Assembly: GCA_030263665.1 (NCBI GenBank)
Contig: SZPK01000015.1
Coordinates: 1 to 64,000, forward strand
Length of the DNA: 64,000 bases
Source of the DNA: Villigracilis sp024434165
GTDB lineage: Bacteria; Chloroflexota; Anaerolineae; Anaerolineales; Villigracilaceae
Direction of reading: 5' to 3'
Under the pieces are notes generated by a model that was not told the origin of the DNA, did no database searches, and worked only from the letters and a program-made list of their open reading frames with translations. The position numbers and the translations under genes are program-made. Below, piece after piece: positions 52,730 through 60,165 of the stretch. The first letter of the stretch is position 1; every line of letters begins with the position of its first letter.

Positions 52730-53667
52730 CCAGCGTGTTTGAGAAGGCCTCACCCATGCCGCGCGGATTGCCATCCACCACAGCGCCAAGTTCCTACGAC
52801 CTTTACGAAGGGATAACCTACCAGGATTACTGGACCGGCAAGGATACGGCTAACTTCAACGCGCTCGAGCAAGCCATCGTCTGCGAACTTCTGCCGCCTC
52901 ATGGAGACCGCCTGCTCGACCTGGGCTGCGGATACGGGCGCTTTGCCGGCAGTTACATGGACCGCTTTGAAAACGTGGTCATGTTCGACGGCTCTCGTTC
53001 CCTGCTCAAGGCGGCGCAGCAGGCGACGGATGGGAAAGCCTGTTACGTCTGGGGGGACGTAAACTACCTCCCGTTTCGAGCGGGCGTCTTCGATGAGGTC
53101 CTGCTGGTGCGCGTCTTCCAGCACCTGGTGGATTCGCGCGGCTGCATCCAAGACGTGCGCAGGATTCTGAAGCCGGGCGGGCGTTTCCTTTTCAACTACA
53201 GCAACAAGAGGAACGCCTATCGCGTCATGAAATACCTCCTGGGCGGAACCCGGCACAATCCATTCGACACAAGGATGCTGATGGTGGAGGCGAATTATTA
53301 TCACCACCACCCGGCTCATGTCGAAGATTTGTTGAACGCTGCGGGCTTCGAGATCGTATCCCGCCGCGGGGCGGGGGTCTTCAACAAGATCGTGGAACAT
53401 TCGGGCTTCCTGGCGGATATCATCCCGCCCGGCATTTCACTCGCCCCGTTCCTGGGCAGGTTCCTCCTTGCCCCATGGATATTTCTCGATACGCGCGTCA
53501 AAGAGAACAGCCCGCCTGCGCCCCCCGCCGGCGATGAAGCCATGTTCGTTTGTCCGCGCTGTGGGTTGGACCTGCTTGCAAAACCGGAATATTACGAATG
53601 TTCCGGGTGCCGAAAGACCTATCCGATTGAGGATGGGATCATTGACATGCGTATGGAATCGCTTTAG
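52726..53667 (+). CDS. SAM methyltransferase with C-terminal zinc ribbon (second paralogue)
   Basis: The 313-residue protein is a clear paralogue of the one at 50566, with YDLYEGITYQDYW, LLDLGCGYGRFAGSY, MFDGSRSLLKAAQ, LVRVFQHLVDSRG and RFLFNYSNKRNAYR. The C terminus again has a zinc ribbon (CPRC, CSGC) ending YPIEDGIIDM. The ATG overlaps the radical SAM stop (ATGA). The interleaved order methyltransferase, radical SAM, methyltransferase suggests the three act together. Confidence 0.87.
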   Translation: MTSVFEKASPMPRGLPSTTAPSSYDLYEGITYQDYWTGKDTANFNALEQAIVCELLPPHGDRLLDLGCGYGRFAGSYMDRFENVVMFDGSRSLLKAAQQATDGKACYVWGDVNYLPFRAGVFDEVLLVRVFQHLVDSRGCIQDVRRILKPGGRFLFNYSNKRNAYRVMKYLLGGTRHNPFDTRMLMVEANYYHHHPAHVEDLLNAAGFEIVSRRGAGVFNKIVEHSGFLADIIPPGISLAPFLGRFLLAPWIFLDTRVKENSPPAPPAGDEAMFVCPRCGLDLLAKPEYYECSGCRKTYPIEDGIIDMRMESL

Positions 53668-53689
53668 CCGGTATCGAAAGGAATCTCCA

Positions 53690-54910
53690 ATGTCCCCTAT
53701 TCCAATTGTACTTACCCCGCTCGACGAGCACATGGGACTGGATATTGCGCGTTCCCTGCACAAACGCGGCATCCCGGTCTACGGGCTGGATCACGACAAA
53801 CATGCGGTCGGCAAATACTCGAACACCTGTCAGTTCGTCCTGTCGCCGGACCCGCAAAAGAACAGCCGCGAATACCTGGAGTTTCTCGTCCGGTTCTCGA
53901 AACAACTGGGATGCAAACCGGTGCTGATTCCCCTGAGTGACGAGCACGTGCTCGCCATTTCCCGCAACCGGGAGATGCTGCAAAACTATTACGAATTCGT
54001 CATGCCGGATAAGGAAACGGTCGAGGCGCTTTGCACCAAGGTCGGCTTGATCGAAACGGCGCGCAGGCTAAACATCCCCGCGCCCGCCACCTTTTTTCCA
54101 ACCTCCGCCAATGAAGTGGAGGAGGTCGCGGCTCGAATATCGTATCCAGCCATCATCAAACCCGGGGAAAGCCCACAGTGGCATGACCCGCTCATTGAAA
54201 AACAGCTCAGGCACGGGGTTCTGGATGGACGCGCGAAGGTCGTCCTGTGCAACAATGCCGAAGAGTTGAAGAACGCCTACCGCCAACTGGCTTCGATCAA
54301 TCCCGAATTGATCATCCAGGAGGTCATTCCCGGCGAAGACAGCCGCCTGTATTATGTGTCGTTTTATATGAATCGCCAGTCGCAGCCGCTGGCGGCTTTT
54401 GCCGGGCGCAAGGACCGTGTCATCCCGATCGGTTTCGGTTCGGCAAGTTTCGTCCACAGTTATTACGACCCCGAATTGATCGAGATGGGGCTGCGCGTGT
54501 TTCAGGGGGCGGGGTATCAGGGGCTGGGCGGCATCGAGTTCAAAAAGGACCCGCGCGATGAAACCTACAAACTCATCGAAGTCAACACCCGCTTCGGCAT
54601 GTGGGACGGGCTGGGCGCGCGCTGCGGCGTGGACCTGGGATACATCGCCTATTGCGATACGCTGAACATTCCCGTCGAGCCATGCCTTACCTATCGCACA
54701 GGAGTCATCTGGCTGGATTGGCAGCGGGACCTGCGCGCCGCCATTGCCTATGTACGCAAGCGCGTGCTGACCTGGCGCGGATGGCTGGCTTCCCTGCGCG
54801 GCGAAAAGATGTGGGCGGTCTATTCGCGTTCAGACCCCCTGCCCGGCATCTTTTTCACGTTTCGTTTGATTCGCATCCTGTTTGCCAGGCTTCTCCCGAA
54901 TAAATTATGA
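53690..54910 (+). CDS. ATP-grasp-family ligase-like protein
   Basis: The 406-residue protein has an N-terminal Rossmann-like lobe (IVLTPLDEHMGLDIARSLHK), central ATP-grasp lobe with ISYPAIIKPGE, ELIIQEVIPGEDSRLYYVSF and a metal-binding GGIEFKKDPRDETYKLIEVN. ATP-grasp enzymes ligate a carboxylate to an amine or thiol through an acylphosphate. In this locus it might attach an amino acid to a uronic or amino sugar; the substrate is unknown. The ATG at 53690 follows AAAGGAA; a longer in-frame frame overlaps the methyltransferase gene. The stop overlaps the next start (ATGA). Confidence 0.83.
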   Translation: MSPIPIVLTPLDEHMGLDIARSLHKRGIPVYGLDHDKHAVGKYSNTCQFVLSPDPQKNSREYLEFLVRFSKQLGCKPVLIPLSDEHVLAISRNREMLQNYYEFVMPDKETVEALCTKVGLIETARRLNIPAPATFFPTSANEVEEVAARISYPAIIKPGESPQWHDPLIEKQLRHGVLDGRAKVVLCNNAEELKNAYRQLASINPELIIQEVIPGEDSRLYYVSFYMNRQSQPLAAFAGRKDRVIPIGFGSASFVHSYYDPELIEMGLRVFQGAGYQGLGGIEFKKDPRDETYKLIEVNTRFGMWDGLGARCGVDLGYIAYCDTLNIPVEPCLTYRTGVIWLDWQRDLRAAIAYVRKRVLTWRGWLASLRGEKMWAVYSRSDPLPGIFFTFRLIRILFARLLPNKL

Positions 54911-56133
54911 CCATCAATCTTTGGGCTGTAAACACCTCGAAGAATTTCTGGCGGCTCCGTGATCCTGTGGACGATTCGGTTTGGGAGGATGCCGTTCGCA
55001 GGGCGCTGCCCGTTCTGCGGCTGAATTCAACCCCAAAGGATGAGGGCGAACTTCTCGAACTCGTGCTGGGCGAAGGTCAATTTGGGAACGGTCATTGGGA
55101 ACTCAGCAAAATTCGACGGCTCTACTATGCGCTGAAGCCGTTCATCCCGCGGATGCTCAGCCGCGCGCTTCGTCAACTTCTTCAATCGCGCCACCAACGG
55201 GACTTTGAGCTGGGCTGGCCCATCGAGGAGCGTTATCCACGCTTTCAGTTTGAAGTGTTGAAAAACGTCCTGGAATTGACCGGCAGGTCCTCGGTCCGGT
55301 TCGAGCCGTTCTGGCCCCAGGGCAGGCGCTGCGCCTTTGTCCTCACCCACGACATCGAAGAAGCGAAGGGACAGCAATTCGTCCGCGAAGTGGCGGGTTT
55401 GGAAGAGAGCCTCGGTTTTCGTTCCTCGTTCAATTTCGTCCCGGAACGGTATCGCGTGGACAGGTCACTGATCGGCGAACTGCGTGAACGCGGCTTTGAG
55501 GTCGGCGTCCACGGCTTGAAGCACGACGGCAAACTCTTCAGTTCCCATACGGAATTCATGCGCCGCGCCGCGCGAATCAACCATTACCTCAAAAAGTACG
55601 GCGCGGTTGGTTTTCGTTCGCCGCTCACCCACCGCCACCCGCATTGGATGCAGGCGCTCGAAATCGAATACGACCTGTCCTTTTTCGACAGCGACCCCTT
55701 CGAACCCATGCCGGGCGGCACGATGAGCGTTCATCCCTTTTTCATCGGGCGCTTCGTGGAACTGCCCTACACGCTGGCGCAGGATTACACGTTGATATCC
55801 GTGCTGGGCGAAACCACTCCGCGCTTGTGGCTGGAAAAGGTGGATTTCATCGAAAAATATCACGGCATGGCGCTGGTAAATTCCCATCCTGATTATTTGC
55901 ACGACCCAGCCAGCCTTGAACTATACAGGGACTTCCTCTCAACGATGAAGGCGCGCAGCAGCCAGTACTGGCACGCCCTGCCGCGTGATGTCGCCGCGTG
56001 GTGGAAAAACCGCGCGGACTCGCGTCCGCGCGGTGAAATGGAGGGAGAGGGTATGGCTGTTGCCGTTTTGAAGGACGGACAGGTATCCGTCGAAGCGGGT
56101 CACGGCGCTCTTTCGTACGCGCCAATATCGTGA
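54907..56133 (+). CDS. Polysaccharide deacetylase-family protein
   Basis: The 408-residue protein has a NodB-type core: FVLTHDIEE with metal/catalytic Asp149, GVHGLKHDG with His202 and His206, FRSPLTHRH and, further on, VNSHPDYL. The family removes N- or O-acetyl groups from polysaccharides such as chitin or glucosamine polymers. No signal peptide is visible, which is unusual if it acts outside. Its last 34 bases overlap the convergent beta-helix gene. Confidence 0.86.
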   Translation: MTINLWAVNTSKNFWRLRDPVDDSVWEDAVRRALPVLRLNSTPKDEGELLELVLGEGQFGNGHWELSKIRRLYYALKPFIPRMLSRALRQLLQSRHQRDFELGWPIEERYPRFQFEVLKNVLELTGRSSVRFEPFWPQGRRCAFVLTHDIEEAKGQQFVREVAGLEESLGFRSSFNFVPERYRVDRSLIGELRERGFEVGVHGLKHDGKLFSSHTEFMRRAARINHYLKKYGAVGFRSPLTHRHPHWMQALEIEYDLSFFDSDPFEPMPGGTMSVHPFFIGRFVELPYTLAQDYTLISVLGETTPRLWLEKVDFIEKYHGMALVNSHPDYLHDPASLELYRDFLSTMKARSSQYWHALPRDVAAWWKNRADSRPRGEMEGEGMAVAVLKDGQVSVEAGHGALSYAPIS

Positions 56134-57713
56134 CTGCTTCCCTGCGGGCGGGCCACCCCGTCATAATCCGTCGTGACAATCGAAAGCAGTGCGCCCATAT
56201 TGATGAGAGGCGACCCTGCCTGCAGGTGGAAGTCGCCCGCCGCCGGGTTTACGAACAGCGGATTCACATTCCACAGGTCTCCTGGATATTTGGTCCCCCG
56301 GACGGTCCTGCCATCGCTTCGATAGATATTATTGCGCCCAATCGTGATGCCCTGCTGGGAGACGCCATCCACAAAGTGGATTACCTGATTCAAAGGGTCG
56401 TAGAATATGTTGTTTCGAATCAGACTGTTTGGGGTGTTCCTCAGCGTGATCATGACAGGGCTGTTTGCAGTGGACATGCCGAGCTTGTTCGTAAACGTAT
56501 TATTGACGATCTGCAGGTTGTTGCTGTTGATGGCTTGCAGGACCCGGTATGCCCGCAGGATATTATTCCGTATGATCAAATCATTGGCGTTCTCGATCAT
56601 GAACGCCTTCCCAACCTCCATGGGAGCCTGTGCCTGCATGTTCTCGCACAGATTTCGTTCGATGACGACATTCCTCGCCGCCTCGTGATAGGAACCGTCG
56701 GAAAAGGTCTGGAAACAGTCAATGTGCGGGTTGGGGTTTTCGGGGATGCCGTACACAATGTCATGGATGTAGTTCCCGCGGATTTTATGCCCTGAACCGT
56801 GGAAACGGATACCGTCGGCATCCGCCCAGCTCGGGGGATTTGTCCACTTGGGATGGCGCTGAATGGTACCCCAGATTTCGTTGTTCTCCACCCGGTGGTT
56901 ACGACCGCGAATCTCGATTCCCACGAATCCGTTCCGGTACAAGCGATTATCTCTTACCGTACAATTACGGGTGGCTTTTTCTTTTCCTGGGGATACATAC
57001 AGGAGAATACCGCCCCGCGTCGCATTATAAATATAGTTGTCCGTTATGATGCAGTTTTTTCCTCTGATCCAGATCCCCCATCCGTTTCTGGAATCATTGG
57101 GAGTGTTTGTAACGCTAAATCCGCGAATGGTGATGAAGCTCGCGTTTATCGTAAAGCCCTGGGTGACGACCTCCCCCTGCGCCGTGAATACAATTCGCTC
57201 ACCCGACACTCCAGACCGGTTAATCATAACGCGCTCGGGGTACACGCCTTCCAGAACAATCACCGTGGAGCCCGGCACCACCACATTTGCCGCATATTGG
57301 ATGGTGCGCCAGGGGTCGGTCTGCGTACCCGTCCCTGCATTATTCCCATTGGGAGATACATAAAAGACGCCGGGAGCGTCCACCGCCGCTTCAACGGCGG
57401 AACGTTGCGCCGCATCCACATCCGTTGGGACCGGCGTATCTGTTACCTGTGTGTCAACAGGGGTTGGAGATAAGGTGGGGGTGGCGGAAGGCTCCGGTGT
57501 GCTGGTGATGGTTTCGATTGTCGGCGTTACAGAGGGTTCCGGCGTGGCGGTCTCGGTGACTGTATCTGTGGGCGCCGCCGTTAAAGTCTCTGTCAGTTGA
57601 TCGGCGTACGCATACAGCGCCTTCACCGTTGACGTTTGCGCAATCGTCGTCCACAACAGAAGCATGCCAGTCAAAACCAAACCGGCACGCTGGTACATTT
57701 TTTGATATTTCAT
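56100..57713 (-). CDS. Secreted right-handed beta-helix protein (first paralogue)
   Basis: The 537-residue protein has a signal peptide (about 1-33), a Thr/Pro/Glu-rich linker (about 40-100) and a parallel beta-helix domain (about 115-530). It starts with VFYVSPNGNNAGTGTQTDPW (DUF1565-like) and shows repeated N-N-x-I turns such as LIIRNNIL and LQIVNNTF. The fold is shared by polysaccharide lyases, C5-epimerases and hydrolases. Given AlgD nearby, a lyase or epimerase is possible, but catalytic residues cannot be placed by eye. AAGGAG precedes the start. It is opposite in direction to the locus and overlaps the deacetylase end by 34 bases. Confidence 0.85.
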   Translation of the reverse strand: MKYQKMYQRAGLVLTGMLLLWTTIAQTSTVKALYAYADQLTETLTAAPTDTVTETATPEPSVTPTIETITSTPEPSATPTLSPTPVDTQVTDTPVPTDVDAAQRSAVEAAVDAPGVFYVSPNGNNAGTGTQTDPWRTIQYAANVVVPGSTVIVLEGVYPERVMINRSGVSGERIVFTAQGEVVTQGFTINASFITIRGFSVTNTPNDSRNGWGIWIRGKNCIITDNYIYNATRGGILLYVSPGKEKATRNCTVRDNRLYRNGFVGIEIRGRNHRVENNEIWGTIQRHPKWTNPPSWADADGIRFHGSGHKIRGNYIHDIVYGIPENPNPHIDCFQTFSDGSYHEAARNVVIERNLCENMQAQAPMEVGKAFMIENANDLIIRNNILRAYRVLQAINSNNLQIVNNTFTNKLGMSTANSPVMITLRNTPNSLIRNNIFYDPLNQVIHFVDGVSQQGITIGRNNIYRSDGRTVRGTKYPGDLWNVNPLFVNPAAGDFHLQAGSPLINMGALLSIVTTDYDGVARPQGSSHDIGAYERAP

Positions 57714-57972
57714 TGACGCTCCTTGTTTCTATTGCACCCCTATCTTAACCAGATTTTGGGCGAGTCACCCCCTCCAAAGGTCTCCTTATCAAAACTGTAA
57801 TAAGGAAAATAATTTTTTGCGAGTCGGAGCGTTTTTAAGTTTTCAAAAATGAAAGGAATCTCCAAGATCACAGAAAATCTCTTCGATTTTTGCCGGTTTT
57901 TGGAAAAAACCACTCAAAATCCGGCCCTCCAGGGTGAATCCAAAAAAATTGCCCAAACCCCAAAAAACACAC

Positions 57973-59436
57973 TTATTGCCGGGCGGAAGGCAGAAAAGAG
58001 AAGAACACGGCGAGGAAATTGTCCGAGTTGAATGAATTGTCAGACATCCATTCATCTGATCCGATGTCGTAGCCGCTCCCTTGAGGGCGGGGATCGTCGT
58101 CGTAATCTGTCGGAACAATGGCAAGCGAAGCGCCCGTGTCAATGAGCGGCGAGCCGGGTTTGAGGTGAAAATCCCCCCGTTCAGAATCCAGGAACATGGG
58201 ATCTACATTCCACAAATCGTTCGGATACGGTTTCCCAGGCGCCGCCCGTCCATCGCTGCGAAAGACATTGTTATTCCCAATATCCACGCCGGTCCTGGAA
58301 AGGTTGTCTGCAAAATAAATGACGTGCAGCAGCGGGTCGAAAAAGATGTTGTTCTTGATCAGGCTGTTGGGCGTGTTGGTCAAGGTGATGATGGCCGGGC
58401 TGTTTCTCACGGACAGGTCGAGCCGGTTGGTAAACGTGTTATTGATGATCTGCAGGTTGTCGCTGTCAATGGCTTGCAGCACCCGGTAGGACCGCAAAAT
58501 GTTATTGCGGATGATCAAATTTGCCGCATCTCGAATCATGAAGGCTTTGCCGGCTTCCAGCGGGGATTGCGCCTGCATGTTCTCGCAGAGATTTTGTTCA
58601 AAGACGACATTGCTTGCCGCTTCATGAAAACTGCCGTCGGTGAAGGTCTGGAAACAGTCAATATGGGGTCTGGGGTTTTCAGGGATGCCGTAGTGAATGT
58701 CATGGATGTAATTCCTTCGGAATATGTGCCCCGACCCGTGGAAGCGTATGCCGTCAGCGTCCGCCCAGTTCGGCGGGTTCGACCATTTGGGGTGAATCTG
58801 GATGGTACCCCAAACCTCATTTCCCTCTATGAGGTGGCTGCGCCCGCGAACTTCGATTCCAGCGAACGCATTTCGGTAGAGCCGGTTATTTTTCACCACA
58901 CAATCGTGGACCTGCGTCTCCTCCCCCGGAAGGACAAACAACAGGATGCCGCCCCGCGTGGCATCATGCACATAGTTGTTTTCCAGGACGCAATAACTGC
59001 TTCGCGCCCAGATTCCCCAGCCATCCCGCCCATGGTCGGGCGTATCGGTGATTTCAAACCCGCGAATGGACACGTAATCGGCGGCGATTGTAAATCCCTG
59101 GATGACGACCCTCCCCTCCGCCTCGAACTGGAGCGGCAGGTCCGCCGTGCCCGAGTGGATGACGGCGACCCGTTCAGCATAATTCCCTTCTTTTACGAAG
59201 ACCGTCCCTCCTCCCACCACGCTATCCGCCGCCTTCTGAATCGTCCGCCAGGGTTTGCTTTGTGTGCCAGTGTTGGCGTCATCTCCGTCCGGGCTGACGT
59301 AATAGACGCCGTTTGGCAATTCGATTGGAGTCGGCATGGGCGTTGGCGTGGCGGCTGGCGGGACCGAGGTGGTGCAGAATAGATTCATAACCCCCAGCAG
59401 CAAAAAGAAAACTGGAATCCTGTATTTTTTCATCAT
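57973..59436 (-). CDS. Secreted right-handed beta-helix lipoprotein (second paralogue)
   Basis: The 487-residue protein is collinear with the gene at 56100 through the whole beta-helix and many stretches are nearly identical, for example HPHIDCFQTF-type and CENMQAQ segments. It differs at the N terminus: a signal peptide with a lipobox-like LFC (Cys about 20-22) and a short TPTPMPTP linker. Starts at 59436 or 59433 are possible; a longer frame to 59529 is not supported. The two copies are probably a tandem duplication. A gap of 259 bases separates them, without a clear terminator. Confidence 0.84.
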   Translation of the reverse strand: MMKKYRIPVFFLLLGVMNLFCTTSVPPAATPTPMPTPIELPNGVYYVSPDGDDANTGTQSKPWRTIQKAADSVVGGGTVFVKEGNYAERVAVIHSGTADLPLQFEAEGRVVIQGFTIAADYVSIRGFEITDTPDHGRDGWGIWARSSYCVLENNYVHDATRGGILLFVLPGEETQVHDCVVKNNRLYRNAFAGIEVRGRSHLIEGNEVWGTIQIHPKWSNPPNWADADGIRFHGSGHIFRRNYIHDIHYGIPENPRPHIDCFQTFTDGSFHEAASNVVFEQNLCENMQAQSPLEAGKAFMIRDAANLIIRNNILRSYRVLQAIDSDNLQIINNTFTNRLDLSVRNSPAIITLTNTPNSLIKNNIFFDPLLHVIYFADNLSRTGVDIGNNNVFRSDGRAAPGKPYPNDLWNVDPMFLDSERGDFHLKPGSPLIDTGASLAIVPTDYDDDPRPQGSGYDIGSDEWMSDNSFNSDNFLAVFFSFLPSARQ

Positions 59437-59600
59437 AAGGCGGCATCCATAAATCTGCCCGCAGATTCTACCCGTTTCGAGGGAGGATAACCAGTGTATT
59501 AATACGGCAGTTTGCCGGGCGGCGCCCAAAGCGGACTTCCGTCACAGTCTTTCTCCGAACTCTCCATTACAATCCGGGGAACTGACAACGGAGATTGAAC

Positions 59601-60119
59601 ATGAATAGAAAACGGTTTGCTTTCACACTTGCTTTGGTTCTGCTCATCCCAACGATGGTTGTCTTTGCCAAGGGCAGCTTTTCCTACATCACCGTGAAGG
59701 GACCCGGCATCACGGGCGAGATCAACGTCACCAACCCCGCGCTTACGCAGGATTTCTTCGCCTTTGCCGATTTCGCGCAGGGTGAAATCCCCGCTCCCGC
59801 CGACCCCGGACAGGGCTACCAGATCGTGCGCGTGTACGTGGAATATACCGGCGACAAGCCGAAAGACGTTCCCTTCGACCAGCTCCATTATTACCCGTAT
59901 ACCGGCTATGTCTTTTACGATGGATTGGTGAAGGGTTCGTCTGAATATGACGGAAAATGGTATACCGCCAATCCCGCCGCCGAAGCCCCCTTCCGCAATG
60001 TGCTCGTCCAGCGCGCATTGCTGGCGTGGATTCCGTTTGGAGTGTTGCTGGTGATCTTGATCTGGTTTGCAGCGGCGTACAATCGAAAACCAAAAAAGAC
60101 GATGGACGATAGACCATAG
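59601..60119 (+). CDS. Small secreted membrane-anchored hypothetical protein
   Basis: The 172-residue protein has a signal peptide (about 1-24, ending VVFA), an extracytoplasmic domain rich in Tyr and Asp with KGPGITGEINVTNPALTQDF, and a C-terminal transmembrane helix (about 140-160) with a basic tail. I do not recognise the family. ATG at 59601 is favoured over an in-frame TTG six bases upstream because CGGAG gives proper spacing. The last residues (MDDRP) are encoded by the repeat arm at 60105-60124. Confidence 0.65.
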   Translation: MNRKRFAFTLALVLLIPTMVVFAKGSFSYITVKGPGITGEINVTNPALTQDFFAFADFAQGEIPAPADPGQGYQIVRVYVEYTGDKPKDVPFDQLHYYPYTGYVFYDGLVKGSSEYDGKWYTANPAAEAPFRNVLVQRALLAWIPFGVLLVILIWFAAAYNRKPKKTMDDRP

Positions 60120-60163
60120 ACCATCAAGAGGGACTGTTCGTCCATGGTCCATGGTCTATCGTC
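60105..60163. repeat. Long imperfect inverted repeat between convergent genes
   Basis: Arms 60105-60124 and 60144-60163 pair over 20 bases with one mismatch, separated by 19 bases. They contain GATAGACCATAGACC and its complement. The left arm runs into the last codons and stop of the gene at 59601, and the right arm ends just before the stop of the leftward cytochrome gene. It may act as a two-way terminator or be a dispersed repeat. Confidence 0.7.
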
Positions 60164-60165
60164 TG

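Noticed and set aside
22941..59436. Possible genomic island or recent transfer of the polysaccharide locus
   Set aside because: There are no integrase, tRNA, insertion sequence or direct repeats at either edge, and base composition looks like the rest of the window by eye. A codon-usage calculation would be needed.
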